A stretch of 64,000 nt of DNA. Origin: Streptomyces sp. NBC_01669. GTDB taxonomy: Bacteria; Actinomycetota; Actinomycetes; Streptomycetales; Streptomycetaceae. A program made the position numbers and the translations under genes. The notes below the pieces were generated by a model. That model saw only the letters and a program-made list of their open reading frames with translations, did not search any database and was not told the DNA's origin. Location of the stretch: NCBI RefSeq assembly GCF_026339735.1, contig NZ_JAPEQG010000001.1, forward strand, positions 4,588,001 through 4,652,000, given 5' to 3'. Positions 1-8,981 of this stretch are shown piece after piece; positions within the stretch are counted from its first letter, which is position 1, and each line of letters begins with the position of its first letter.

Positions 1-2100
1 GGTCGAACTGCCGACAGTGACCTTCTCGAAGGTGGCCTCGACCCACGAGCTGATCTCGGACGAGGTGCCGGTGTCGCCGCCCATGCCGCCCATCCCGCCC
101 GTGCCGCTCGAAATGAAGTAGTGGATCCTTCCGTCCTCGACGTACTGCTTGAACTGGGCGAGCGTCGGGGACGGGTCACTGCCGTTGAATCCGCCGATCG
201 CCATCACCGGGTCGCCGGTGGCGAGCTGGTAACTCGCGGCGTTCTGCGAGCCGATGGCCGCGGCTGCCCAGGTGTAGGCGTCGGCGTTCTTCTCCAGGAG
301 CTTCTTGGCCCGGGAACTGACGGACGAGCCGTTCAGCAGACCGCCCATGCCGCCTTCGGCCATGCCACCGGGGCCGCCGCCCGGCATGCCGTTCTGCTGA
401 TTACCCTGCCCCTGACCCTGGCCCTGGCCCTGTTGGCCACCGCCCGGGAAGCCGCCCTGGCCGCCCGTCGGCGGCCGGCCCATGCCGCCGCCCTGCTGAT
501 TGGCCTGGCTGTTCTGACTGTTCCGGCCCGGAGGCTGCATTCCGCCACCTCCGGGACCACCCCGGCCACCGCCCATCATGCCGGCGCCCGACGGGCCGGC
601 CGTGACGATCGAGCCCTGGTGCCCGGTGTTCAGCGTGCTGAGGGTGTACGCCGTCGGACCGGCCAGCGACGCGACGAAACCGATCCCCACCGCGGCGAGC
701 GCCAGCCGGCGCCCGGCCCGGCCCGCGAGCAGCAGGCCCGCCGCGCCCACGAGACCGCCGATGGGGACGGCCCAGCGCAGCCACGGCAGGTAGTCCGGGG
801 TCCGCCCCAGCAGGACGTACGACCAGAGCGCCGTGACAGCGACCGTGGCGCCGAGCACTCCGCTCGCCGCCCACTTGGCCCGCTCCTCCCACAGAACCGT
901 GACGCCCGTCCCGACGAGCGCCGCGATGTAGGGGGCCAGGGCGACCGTGTAGTACTGGTGGAAGATGCCGGCCATGAAGCTGAAGACCACCGCGGTCATC
1001 AGCAGCGAGCCGCCCCAGGCGAGGAAGGCCGCGCGGGCGATGTCCGTCCGCTTCGCCCTCCGGGTGAGCCAGATGCCCGCGATGAGCAGGATCAGCGCGG
1101 CGGGCAGAAGCCAGGAGATCTGGCTGCCGATCTCGGAGTTGAACATCCGACCGATGCCGGTCTCGCCCCACTGGCCACCGGACTGACCACCGCCGCCTCC
1201 TCCGACGCTGCCGGTCTCGTCGCCGCTGATCCGGCCGAGCCCGTTGTAGCCGAAGGTCAGCTCCAGGAAGGAGTTGTTCTGCGAACCGCCGATGTACGGA
1301 CGGGAGGATGCGGGCCAGAGCTCGACGATCGCCACCCACCAGCCGCCCGCGACGACCATCGCGAGTGCGGAGAGGCCGAGTTGACCGAACCGCTTCCGTA
1401 CCGTCGTCGGCGCGCACACCGCGTACAGCACGGCCAGCGGCGGCAGGATCAGAAACGCCTGCAGGGTCTTCGACAGGAACGCAAGACCGACCGCGACCCC
1501 GGCCCACACCAGCCACTTCGTCCGGCCGTGCTCCAGCGCCCGCAGCACGCAGTAGACCGTCACGGTCATCAGCAGCGCGAGCAGCGCGTCCGGGTTGTTG
1601 AAACGGAACATCAGCGCGGCGACGGGCGTGAGCGCGAACACCGCCATCGAGATCAGTCCGGCGGCCGCGCCGAACCGTCGCCGCACCGCCGCGTACAGCA
1701 CACCGGCCGTCGCCACCCCCATCAGCACCTGCGGAGCGAGAATCGCCCACGAGCTGAGGCCGAAGATCCGTACCGACAGGGCCATCGGCCAGAGCGTGGC
1801 CGGAGGCTTGTCGACGGTGATGGCGTTGGCAGCGTCCAGCGAGCCGAAGAAGAACGCCTTCCAGCTCTGGCTGCCGGCCTGAACGGCCGCGGAGTAGAAG
1901 GAGTTGGCGTAGCCGGAGGCGCTGAGATTCCACAGGTAGGCCAGTGCGATGGCCAGGAGCAGGGTGAGGAAGGCGGGCCGTACCCAGCGAGGGTCCTCGG
2001 GCCTGCCCCGTCGGACGCGCCGCAGGAACGGCTCTTCCGCAGCCGGTGCAGCCGCCGGCGGCGCCGCCGGAAAACGGTCGGTGGGGTGCAGCGTGGTCAT
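1..2100 (-). CDS. GT39/PMT-like membrane glycosyltransferase (3' end outside window)
   Basis: Polytopic integral-membrane glycosyltransferase of the ArnT/PMT type, expected to move a sugar from a polyprenyl-phosphate donor on the outer face of the membrane. ATG at 2100, about 700 residues visible, running off the left edge. After an N-terminal Pro/Ala-rich tail comes a first membrane segment, then YANSFYSAA and a VDKPP motif typical of this family, then about ten hydrophobic helices. Residues about 475-600 form a Gly/Gln/Asn/Met-rich linker, followed by a soluble C-terminal domain. The start codon overlaps the stop of the upstream GT2/GtrA gene by 4 nt, so the pair is translationally coupled. 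The acceptor (protein, lipid or polymer) cannot be told from sequence. Confidence 0.85.
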   Translation of the reverse strand, partial: MTTLHPTDRFPAAPPAAAPAAEEPFLRRVRRGRPEDPRWVRPAFLTLLLAIALAYLWNLSASGYANSFYSAAVQAGSQSWKAFFFGSLDAANAITVDKPPATLWPMALSVRIFGLSSWAILAPQVLMGVATAGVLYAAVRRRFGAAAGLISMAVFALTPVAALMFRFNNPDALLALLMTVTVYCVLRALEHGRTKWLVWAGVAVGLAFLSKTLQAFLILPPLAVLYAVCAPTTVRKRFGQLGLSALAMVVAGGWWVAIVELWPASSRPYIGGSQNNSFLELTFGYNGLGRISGDETGSVGGGGGGQSGGQWGETGIGRMFNSEIGSQISWLLPAALILLIAGIWLTRRAKRTDIARAAFLAWGGSLLMTAVVFSFMAGIFHQYYTVALAPYIAALVGTGVTVLWEERAKWAASGVLGATVAVTALWSYVLLGRTPDYLPWLRWAVPIGGLVGAAGLLLAGRAGRRLALAAVGIGFVASLAGPTAYTLSTLNTGHQGSIVTAGPSGAGMMGGGRGGPGGGGMQPPGRNSQNSQANQQGGGMGRPPTGGQGGFPGGGQQGQGQGQGQGNQQNGMPGGGPGGMAEGGMGGLLNGSSVSSRAKKLLEKNADAYTWAAAAIGSQNAASYQLATGDPVMAIGGFNGSDPSPTLAQFKQYVEDGRIHYFISSGTGGMGGMGGDTGTSSEISSWVEATFEKVTVGSST

Positions 2101-3407
2101 CGGACGTTCCCCAGTTCGTGGTGAGTGTCGCCGGCATGGCCGGCTGTGGCAGCCGCGGGGGTGCGGTCCGGGAAGACCCAGGCGCGGAAGAGCAGGAACC
2201 GCAGCACGGTCGCCGCGAGGTTGGCCGCGATCAGCACGGCGAGCTCCGTACCGTGCGACGGCGATCCGGACGTCGTGCCCAGCGCCGCGAGCGAACCGCT
2301 GGTCAGTGCGAGGCCGATGGCGAAGACGACGAGGCCCTGCGCCTGATGGCGTACCGCGCCGCCACGGCCGCGTACGCCGAAGGTGAGCCTCCGATTGGCT
2401 GCCGTATTGGCGACGGCCGACACCAGCAGCGCGCCGCCGTTGGCGATCTGGGGGCCGGTGCCCAGTCGGAAGAGCGAGTACAGGGCGAGATAGAAGAGCG
2501 TGGAGAGCGCGCCCACGACGCAGAACCCGACCAACTGGCGGGCCAGGCCGCCCGGCACACCGCTCAGCCCGCGGTCGCGCGGATCGTCCCCGAAGGGGCG
2601 GGTGAGACGGTCCAGCGGCAGCGCCCCGACGGCCAGCGCCCGCCCCACCCGCCACACGCCTTTCAGGTCCTCGGTAGCCGTCCGCACGATGTGGACCGTG
2701 GAGTCGGGGTCGTCGATCCAGTCGACCGGCACCTCGTGGATGCGCAGCCCGGCGCGCTCGGCGAGGACCAGCAGCTCGGTGTCGAAGAACCAGCCGGTGT
2801 CCTCGACCATCGGCAGCAGCCGCTGCGCGACGTCCTGCCGAATGGCTTTGAACCCGCACTGCGCGTCGCTGAACCGCGCGGCCAGCGACGACCGGAGGAT
2901 GAGGTTGTAGGCCCGCGAGATGAGCTCCCGCTTCGATCCGCGCACGACCCGCGAACTGCGGGCCAGCCGCGACCCGATGGCCAGGTCCGAGTGGCCTGAG
3001 ATCAGCGGGGCGACGAGCGGGAGCAGCGCGTTGAGATCGGTGGAGAGGTCGACGTCCATGTAGGCGAGGACCGGGGCGTCCGAGTGCGACCAGACGGTGC
3101 GCAGCGCCCGCCCACGGCCCTTCTCCTGCAGCCGGTACGAGCGCACCCGCGGGAGTATCTGCGCGAGCCGGGCCGCCACCTCGGGCGTGCGGTCGGTGCT
3201 CGCGTTGTCGGCGACGGTGATCCGGAAGGCGTACGGGAAGGTGCGCACCAGATGGTCGTGCAGGCGCAGCACACAGGTTTCGAGGTCCTTCTCCTCGTTG
3301 TAGACGGGTACCACCACATCGAGGACGGGGGCACCTGCCGCGTCGACCGCTCCGGCCAGGAGATGCTCCCGGGCCGGCAAGGTGCTCCAGGAAGAGTCGG
3401 TTCGCAT
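2097..3407 (-). CDS. Bifunctional GT2 glycosyltransferase / GtrA-family membrane protein
   Basis: About 436 residues from the ATG at 3407. The N-terminal half is a family-2 glycosyltransferase: VVVPVYNEEKDLE near residue 30, a DVDLST metal/nucleotide site, and a substrate-side segment with QCGFKA, as in dolichyl-phosphate-mannose synthase-like enzymes. The C-terminal half is a GtrA-like four-helix membrane domain ending in RAWVFPDR. This combination usually makes and flips a polyprenyl-phosphate sugar, which would feed the GT39 enzyme encoded next. A GTG at 3437 overlaps the kinase stop by 4 nt and is a competing start adding ten residues. Its own stop overlaps the GT39 ATG by 4 nt. Confidence 0.85.
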   Translation of the reverse strand: MRTDSSWSTLPAREHLLAGAVDAAGAPVLDVVVPVYNEEKDLETCVLRLHDHLVRTFPYAFRITVADNASTDRTPEVAARLAQILPRVRSYRLQEKGRGRALRTVWSHSDAPVLAYMDVDLSTDLNALLPLVAPLISGHSDLAIGSRLARSSRVVRGSKRELISRAYNLILRSSLAARFSDAQCGFKAIRQDVAQRLLPMVEDTGWFFDTELLVLAERAGLRIHEVPVDWIDDPDSTVHIVRTATEDLKGVWRVGRALAVGALPLDRLTRPFGDDPRDRGLSGVPGGLARQLVGFCVVGALSTLFYLALYSLFRLGTGPQIANGGALLVSAVANTAANRRLTFGVRGRGGAVRHQAQGLVVFAIGLALTSGSLAALGTTSGSPSHGTELAVLIAANLAATVLRFLLFRAWVFPDRTPAAATAGHAGDTHHELGNVR

Positions 3408-3433
3408 GTCATCGACAGTCGCCAACTCCGCTG

Positions 3434-5092
3434 TCACACCGGTGTGACGGGCCTGTGCCTGTGCTGTGAGTCGGTACGGGCCGGCGGAACAGCAGGCCCT
3501 ACCGCGGGCAGAACCGCAGGCAGCACCGCCGGCAGATGGACGGCGAAGACCGTGCACCCCGGCACCGACCGCACCTCCACCCGGCCGCCGTGCGCGGTGA
3601 CGACAGCCTGCACGATGGCGAGGCCGAGCCCGGTGGAGCCCGCGCTGCGCGAGCGCGACGCATCGCCGCGCGCGAACCGTTCGAAGACGTGCGGCAGCAG
3701 CTGCGCCGGGATTCCCGGCCCGTCGTCCTGCACCTCCAGCGTCACCCACGGATGAGGGGCCCCGGCCCTTACGCGTGCGGTGACGGTGGTGCCTGGCGGG
3801 GTGTGCGTACGCGCGTTGGCCAGCAGATTGACCAGTACCTGGTGGATCCTGGTCGGATCGGCGTGCACGGTCGCCGGCTCGTCGGGGAGCTCCAGCCGCC
3901 AGTGATGACCCCGCTGCCCGGCTGCGCGGGCATCGCTCACCGCGTCGACGACGATCGGGGACAGATCGGTGCTCTCGTACGAGAGCGGGCGCCCGGCATC
4001 GAGGCGGGCGAGGAGCAGCAGGTCCTCCACCATGCCCGTCATCCGCTCCGCCTCGGACTCGATCCGCCCCAGCGCGTGCCGGGTGTCGGGACCGGTCTCC
4101 TCGCGTCCGCGCCGGGTCAGTTCGGCGTAGCCGCGGATCGAGGCCAGCGGCGTCCGCAGCTCATGGCTGGCGTCCGCGACGAACTGCCGTACCCGCATCT
4201 CGCTCTCCTGGCGCACCGCGAGCGCCGAACCGACATGCCCCAGCATCCGGTTGAGCGCCGCTCCCACCTGTCCGACCTCGGTCCGCGGATCCGCCTCGGC
4301 GTCCGGGACCCGCTCCAGGGGCGCCACCTCGCCACTGTGCAGCCGGAGTTCGGAGACCCGGGTGGCGGTCGCGGCGACCCGACGCAGCGGCCGCAGCGCG
4401 ACCCCGACCATGGCGGCCCCGGCGATCCCGGCGGCGATCAGCCCGGCCCCGGTGACACAGACCTCGACGAGGATCAGGGTGGTGAGGGCGCCGCGCACCT
4501 CGGCGGCGGGGATGCCGACGAGGACGGTCGTCGTCCGGTCCGCTCCCATGACCGCCTCCACGCGGTACGAGCCGAGTCCGGGCAGATCGACGCTCCGCGC
4601 CGCGTCCCCGACCTCGATGTCCGCCGCCTCCAGGGCCTTCTCCTCCGCACGCTTCAGCGGCCTCTCACCGGCCGCGGTGGTCTGCTCGAGGGCGGCGGAG
4701 CTGTCCTGGACCAGGCTCGACACGGTGATCGAGCCGTCCACGGACACCGCACCCAGCGTGCCGAAAGGCTGTCCGCGGGCATCGATGAACGCCAGCGGAT
4801 CGTCGTCCGGGCCGTCGGCGGGCATCGGCTGGCCGGCCGCGCCATCCGCGCCGCCGCCCGGCGGCGGCTTCGAGGCCCGCATGGCGATGGAGTGCAGCTG
4901 GCCGTCGAGCTTGTCGTACATATAGCTGTGGAAGGCGATGGTGGTGACCGAGCCGATCACCGCGGCCACCACGGCGATGAGCGTCACCGCGGACACCACC
5001 AGCCGGGTCCGCAGCGTCCACGGCCGCCGTCCCCTCCGGTCTCCCCGCCGCCGCGCCCGACCGCTCACCGGGCTGTTCACCGGGCTATTCAC
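3434..5092 (-). CDS. Sensor histidine kinase (HAMP, HisKA, HATPase)
   Basis: A 552-residue membrane kinase. Two membrane segments (about 30-52 and 203-233) flank a periplasm-side sensor region of about 150 residues rich in Pro, Gly and Asp. A HAMP linker follows (about 234-290), then the H-box SHELRTPL with the phospho-accepting His near residue 310. The ATP-binding domain shows NLLANA (N box), DDGPGIP (G1) and GLGLAI (G2). The GTG start overlaps the response-regulator stop by 8 nt, so the two are co-translated as a cognate pair. The glycosyltransferases downstream suggest an envelope-related output, which is inference. The signal is unknown. A later in-frame GTG (VSGRARR) is an alternative start. 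Confidence 0.92.
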   Translation of the reverse strand: MNSPVNSPVSGRARRRGDRRGRRPWTLRTRLVVSAVTLIAVVAAVIGSVTTIAFHSYMYDKLDGQLHSIAMRASKPPPGGGADGAAGQPMPADGPDDDPLAFIDARGQPFGTLGAVSVDGSITVSSLVQDSSAALEQTTAAGERPLKRAEEKALEAADIEVGDAARSVDLPGLGSYRVEAVMGADRTTTVLVGIPAAEVRGALTTLILVEVCVTGAGLIAAGIAGAAMVGVALRPLRRVAATATRVSELRLHSGEVAPLERVPDAEADPRTEVGQVGAALNRMLGHVGSALAVRQESEMRVRQFVADASHELRTPLASIRGYAELTRRGREETGPDTRHALGRIESEAERMTGMVEDLLLLARLDAGRPLSYESTDLSPIVVDAVSDARAAGQRGHHWRLELPDEPATVHADPTRIHQVLVNLLANARTHTPPGTTVTARVRAGAPHPWVTLEVQDDGPGIPAQLLPHVFERFARGDASRSRSAGSTGLGLAIVQAVVTAHGGRVEVRSVPGCTVFAVHLPAVLPAVLPAVGPAVPPARTDSQHRHRPVTPV

Positions 5093-5822
5093 CGGGCTTG
5101 ATGAGATATCCGGCCCCGCGCCGGGTGTGGATCATCGGCGTCCGTCCGGCGTCGATCTTCTTGCGCAGATACGAGATGTACAGCTCGACGACGTTCGCCT
5201 GCCCGCCGAAGTCGTAGTTCCACACGCGGTCGAGGATCTGCGCCTTGCTCAGCACCCTTCGCGGATTGCGCATCAGGAAGCGCAGCAGCTCGAACTCGGT
5301 CGCGGTGAGGTGGATGGACGTCGTCCCCCGGCTCACCTCGTGGCTGTCCTCGTCGAGCACCAGGTCACCGACGACGAGCGTCGACTCGCTCCGTACCGTC
5401 GCCGTCCCGGACCGCCGGATCAGCCCGCGCAGCCGCGCCACGACCTCCTCCAGGCTGAACGGCTTCGTCACATAGTCGTCGCCGCCCGCCGTGAGCCCGG
5501 CGATCCGGTCCTCCACCGAGTCGCGCGCGGTCAGGAACAGCACGGGGACTTCGGAGAGGTCCCGGCGCAGCTTGCCGAGCACCGAGAGCCCGTCGGTGTC
5601 GGGCAGCATCACATCGAGGATCACCGCGTCGGGCCGGAAATCACGCGCCATGCGGACGGCACTCGCACCGTCCCCGGCGCTGCGCACCTCCCAGCCCTCG
5701 TAGCGCAGGGCCATGGACAGCAGCTCGGCGAGCGGCGCCTCGTCGTCCACGACCAGCACGCGGACGGGATTGCGGTCCGGCCTGAGCAGTTCGGTACGCC
5801 CCTGGGGCGTGGTCGTCGTCAT
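5085..5822 (-). CDS. OmpR-family response regulator
   Basis: A 245-residue two-domain regulator. The receiver domain has the acidic pair VDDE (Asp26/Asp27), phospho-acceptor Asp70 in ILDVMLPD, and the conserved Lys120 in YVTKPF. The C-terminal winged helix (about 145-243) carries LTATEFELLRFLM and GYLIKPGE, typical of OmpR/PhoB DNA-binding domains. It is the first gene of a minus-strand operon running into the kinase and two glycosyltransferase genes. Residues 1-20 before the receiver are a variable tail. Target promoters cannot be predicted from this window. Confidence 0.94.
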   Translation of the reverse strand: MTTTTPQGRTELLRPDRNPVRVLVVDDEAPLAELLSMALRYEGWEVRSAGDGASAVRMARDFRPDAVILDVMLPDTDGLSVLGKLRRDLSEVPVLFLTARDSVEDRIAGLTAGGDDYVTKPFSLEEVVARLRGLIRRSGTATVRSESTLVVGDLVLDEDSHEVSRGTTSIHLTATEFELLRFLMRNPRRVLSKAQILDRVWNYDFGGQANVVELYISYLRKKIDAGRTPMIHTRRGAGYLIKPGE

Positions 5823-5900
5823 GCCTCAACCCTGTGAGACGCCTCTGAGAGGGTCCTTTCCCGATCCTGTGAATTCCCTGAGAAACCAGGAAGCGCGGGC

Positions 5901-6779
5901 TCAGCGCCGGTCGAACAGCGCGTGCGCGTTCCCGTGGCAGACCGCCCGCAGCCAGTCGTCCCCCAACTCCAGCCGCTCCAGGGCATGCAGCTGGTGCACG
6001 TACGGGTACGGAATGTTCGGGAAGTCCGTCCCCAGCAGGATCCGGTCCCCGAGATCGGCGAGCCGTCCGCGCTCCGCCGCCGGAAACGGCGTGAGGTCTT
6101 CCGAGAAGTCCGTGAACGCCATCGTCGTATCGAGCCGCACCTCCGGGTACGCCTCCGCCAGCGCCAGGAACTCCACGTACTCGGGCATCCCCATGTGTGC
6201 CACCACCAGCCGCAGCCGCGGATGCCGGGCGAGCAGCCGGCCGATCGGCTCGGGGCCGGTGTACTTGCCGGGTGCGGGACCGGACCCGCAGTGCATCACC
6301 ACCGGAACCCCGGCGTCGGCGAGAAGCCCCCACACGGGCTCCAGCAGCGGATCGTTGGCGTCGTACGCCCCGACCTGGAGGTGCGACTTGAAGATGCGCG
6401 CCCCCGCCTCGACCGCCTCGCGGACGTAACGCTCCACGCCCTCCTCGGGGAAGAGGGTCGCCGTGTGCAGACAGTCGGGCACCCGCCGCGCGAAGTCGGC
6501 CGCCCAGCCGTTCAGCCAGGCCGCCATCCCCGCCTTGTGCGGGTAGAGCATCGAGGTGAACCATCGCACCCCGAAGGACCGGAGCAGCGCGAGCCGTTCG
6601 TCCTCGTCGTGCCGGTAGGTGATCGGCCATTCCATGCCGGTCAGCGGTCCGGCGGAGTCGAAGTACGCCCACACCTTGCGGAGCACCTGCTCCGGCATGA
6701 AGTGGGTATGGACGTCGATCAGCCCCGGCAGCCCGAGGCGCTCCCAGAACCGCACCACGTCATTGCTCTCGCCACTCAT
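5901..6779 (-). CDS. Amidohydrolase-family (TIM-barrel) metal-dependent hydrolase
   Basis: A 292-residue protein of the Amidohydrolase_2 group. The N-terminal DVHTHF motif gives the first two metal-binding His, VVMHCGSG and VVAHMG give the later His positions, and LLGTDFPNIPY near residue 250 carries the catalytic Asp. Members hydrolyse or decarboxylate small carboxylates and lactones; the substrate here is not evident. It is separated by about 80 nt from the response-regulator start (upstream of that operon) and by 40 nt from the DUF2797 stop, so it may be co-transcribed with the DUF2797 gene. Confidence 0.82.
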   Translation of the reverse strand: MSGESNDVVRFWERLGLPGLIDVHTHFMPEQVLRKVWAYFDSAGPLTGMEWPITYRHDEDERLALLRSFGVRWFTSMLYPHKAGMAAWLNGWAADFARRVPDCLHTATLFPEEGVERYVREAVEAGARIFKSHLQVGAYDANDPLLEPVWGLLADAGVPVVMHCGSGPAPGKYTGPEPIGRLLARHPRLRLVVAHMGMPEYVEFLALAEAYPEVRLDTTMAFTDFSEDLTPFPAAERGRLADLGDRILLGTDFPNIPYPYVHQLHALERLELGDDWLRAVCHGNAHALFDRR

Positions 6780-6819
6780 CGCGCACTCCTCACCCGGCCC
6801 GCCCGGAGTACCGACGATC

Positions 6820-7725
6820 TCAGAACAGCCCGTCCTGCACGCCGCCGCCCCCGATGTCGACCACCGGCACGGTCACCCCCGACCGCGCATCGGCCCCCAC
6901 CAGCTCCCACCCGGTCATCAGCCGGGTGTCCAGCACGACCACCCCGTCCTCGGTCGCCAGATGCAGATCGGGCCCGGCGGCCGCGACCAGCCGCCCACCG
7001 ACCACCCCGCCGTCCACCAGCTCGGTCACCGCCCGCCCCACCTCGACCGGTCCGTCCAGTCCGAACACCCCTGTGTGGTCGACGGGGTCGAACGGCAGCC
7101 GCTCCAGCGACTGCGGCCATCCTGCCCCCCTCTCCAGCGCCGCCGCCCGCCCGTACAGCTCCTCGACCTCCGCGACCCGCTCGGCGGCACCCGGCAGCAC
7201 GGCCCGCACGGCGCGCTTGCGTGCGTACGGGATCCGGTCCGGCACGCCCAGCGCCGCACGGAGCAGCTCCTCGGTCCGCCGCGCCGCCATCAACGGGCCG
7301 CGCCCCAGCCAGCTGAAGACCACGGCCCCCTGCTCCCGCAGCCGCGCCGCACCCCGCTCCTCCGCGGTGATGCCGACCTTCACCATCCCGGGCCCGAACC
7401 AGGCGAGATAGACGCGGTACGTCCGGGGGTCGTCGGCGATCGTGTCGGCGGCCACCGAATGCGCCCGGTCCAGCCGCGCGCATTCCGGGCACCGCGCCCC
7501 CGTACTCCGCCCGGACACCACGGCGCCCAGCGGACACACGTTCCCTCGCGCCCCCACACAGTGCCGCTCACCGCCGGCGCGGAACCCGAGCTCCTTCCCG
7601 TACGCAAGGACACTCACCCGCGTCGAACCGGCCCCGCCCACCGCCCGGCCCTTCGCCCCGTCCTTCTGCCACCCCAGGACCGGCCCTTCTGGGGGCCATC
7701 GCAACCCGGTGCAGTGCCAGCTCAT
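6820..7725 (-). CDS. DUF2797 domain-containing protein
   Basis: A 301-residue protein from the ATG at 7725 (MSWHCTGLRW). The segment with CVGARGNVCPLG, CPECARL and YRVYLAWFGPGMVKVGIT matches the DUF2797 family as I know it: a Cys-rich N-terminal part followed by a GIY-YIG-like stretch. Four or more Cys (in C-x-GARGNVC and CPEC) look able to bind a metal. No function is established. The start choice is supported by a TACGAT -10 element 7 nt before the ATG, which would make a leaderless mRNA. It lies divergent from the ECF41 sigma gene, with about 218 bp between starts. Confidence 0.75.
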   Translation of the reverse strand: MSWHCTGLRWPPEGPVLGWQKDGAKGRAVGGAGSTRVSVLAYGKELGFRAGGERHCVGARGNVCPLGAVVSGRSTGARCPECARLDRAHSVAADTIADDPRTYRVYLAWFGPGMVKVGITAEERGAARLREQGAVVFSWLGRGPLMAARRTEELLRAALGVPDRIPYARKRAVRAVLPGAAERVAEVEELYGRAAALERGAGWPQSLERLPFDPVDHTGVFGLDGPVEVGRAVTELVDGGVVGGRLVAAAGPDLHLATEDGVVVLDTRLMTGWELVGADARSGVTVPVVDIGGGGVQDGLF

Positions 7726-7732
7726 GCGTGCG

Positions 7733-7738
7733 ATCGTA
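7733..7738 (-). promoter_or_regulatory. -10 element of a probable leaderless promoter (DUF2797 gene)
   Basis: TACGAT read on the minus strand lies 7 nt before the ATG at 7725, so transcription should begin at or next to the start codon. No ribosome-binding site is present. No clear -35 was identified. Confidence 0.45.
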
Positions 7739-7930
7739 ACGAGGCTCCGCGGCGGAGCGGGGATCCCGATCAACCGGCCGCGCGGGGAAGGGCGATCGGC
7801 GCACGCGGGGCCCCGGGAGACACGGGCAACGCGATCCACTGCGTCCGGGAAGCCGAACAGCACCGGTCGAGTGGCGCGAGGACGCAGCCCAAGGTCCGTG
7901 CGCACCCGCCAGGGATTACGGAACAGCCCT

Positions 7931-7936
7931 TAGGAT
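7931..7936 (+). promoter_or_regulatory. -10 element of a probable leaderless promoter (ECF41 sigma gene)
   Basis: TAGGAT ends 7 nt before the ATG at 7944, placing the expected transcription start at the start codon. No Shine-Dalgarno sequence is visible. The TAGGAT type is a housekeeping-like -10, so basal transcription need not depend on the sigma factor itself. Confidence 0.45.
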
Positions 7937-7943
7937 CCGGGCC

Positions 7944-8888
7944 ATGGCTCTGACCGTGAACGACATGGACCGGTTCGAGGCCTCCATGCCCCGCCTGGAG
8001 GCCATCGCCTACCGCCTCCTCGGCTCCGCGAGCGATGCCGAGGACGCCGTGCAGGACACGTTCCTGCGCTGGCAGGCCGCCGACATCGACCGCATCGAGG
8101 TCCCCGAGGCCTGGCTGACGAAGGTCCTCACCAACCTGTGCCTCAACCAGCTCACCTCGGCCCGCGCCCGGCGCGAGACCTATGTGGGCCAATGGCTGCC
8201 CGAGCCGCTGCTCGCCGGGGACCCGATGCTCGGCCCGGCCGACACCGCCGAGCAGCGCGAATCCGTCTCGTACGCGGTCCTCGCCCTCATGGAGCGCCTC
8301 TCCCCCAACGAGCGGGTGGTGTACGTGCTGCGGGAGGCCTTCGACTACCCGCACCGGCAGATCGCGGAGATCCTCGACATCACCGAGGCCGCCAGCCAGC
8401 AGATCTTCCACCGCGCCAAGAAGCACGTCGCGGACGGCAGGGCCCGCACCGAGATCGACGAGGACGCCGCCCGGCGGATCGTCGAGGAGTTCCTCGCGGC
8501 CGCCACCAGCGGCCGGACCGAGCCGCTCGTGCGGCTGCTCACCGAAGACGCCATCTCGATCGGCGACGGCGGCGGGAAGGTCCCGGCCCGCGCCAAGGCG
8601 TTCGAGGGCGCCCTCGCGGTCGCCACATTCATTCGGGGCCTGTTCAAGCCCGGCAAGGCCAAGCGCGCCATCGTCGGCGGCTCCCCCGAGATCTACGCCA
8701 CGACCGCCAACGGCGCCCCCGCCCTCGTGGCTGTCTTCGACGGCCGGGTCATCGGCGTCATGTGCCTGGAGGTCACCGCCGAGGGCATCTCCGCGTTCCG
8801 CAACCAGGTCAACCCCGACAAGCTCGAACGCGCGACCCAGCGGTGGGCGGCCGCCGACCACGGGGAACCCCTGCTCACCGCCTTCTGA
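7944..8888 (+). CDS. ECF41-group RNA polymerase sigma factor (SigJ family)
   Basis: A 314-residue extracytoplasmic-function sigma factor. Region 2 (about 15-80) contains YRLLGSASDAEDAVQDTFLRW and region 4 (about 115-165) contains LSPNERVVYVLREAFDYP and a helix-turn-helix. Between them lies the WLPEP motif, and after region 4 is an NTF2-like C-terminal extension of about 130 residues with DGGGKV and the NPDKL motif; these mark the ECF41 group. In that group the fused domain replaces a separate anti-sigma factor and modulates activity. The flavoprotein gene directly downstream is the usual ECF41 partner type (a carboxymuconolactone decarboxylase, oxidoreductase or epimerase gene). Confidence 0.93.
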   Translation: MALTVNDMDRFEASMPRLEAIAYRLLGSASDAEDAVQDTFLRWQAADIDRIEVPEAWLTKVLTNLCLNQLTSARARRETYVGQWLPEPLLAGDPMLGPADTAEQRESVSYAVLALMERLSPNERVVYVLREAFDYPHRQIAEILDITEAASQQIFHRAKKHVADGRARTEIDEDAARRIVEEFLAAATSGRTEPLVRLLTEDAISIGDGGGKVPARAKAFEGALAVATFIRGLFKPGKAKRAIVGGSPEIYATTANGAPALVAVFDGRVIGVMCLEVTAEGISAFRNQVNPDKLERATQRWAAADHGEPLLTAF

Positions 8889-8889
8889 C

Positions 8890-8915
8890 CGCGATGTGAG
8901 GTGCTTCACATCGCG
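8890..8915. promoter_or_regulatory. Perfect hairpin between the sigma gene and its partner
   Basis: A 10-bp perfect inverted repeat (arms CGCGATGTGA and TCACATCGCG, loop GGTGCT) starts 2 nt after the sigma-factor stop and lies about 65 nt before the flavoprotein start. It could be an attenuator or a two-fold symmetric operator. TGTCAGG at 8920-8926 is reminiscent of the TGTCA part of ECF41 -35 elements, but the matching -10 is not clear. Confidence 0.45.
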
Positions 8916-8981
8916 TTCTTGTCAGGAAACCGCGGGCTGCCCGGTTCAGGTGGCGAACCCGCGCGAGACAGGAGCAGGGAA

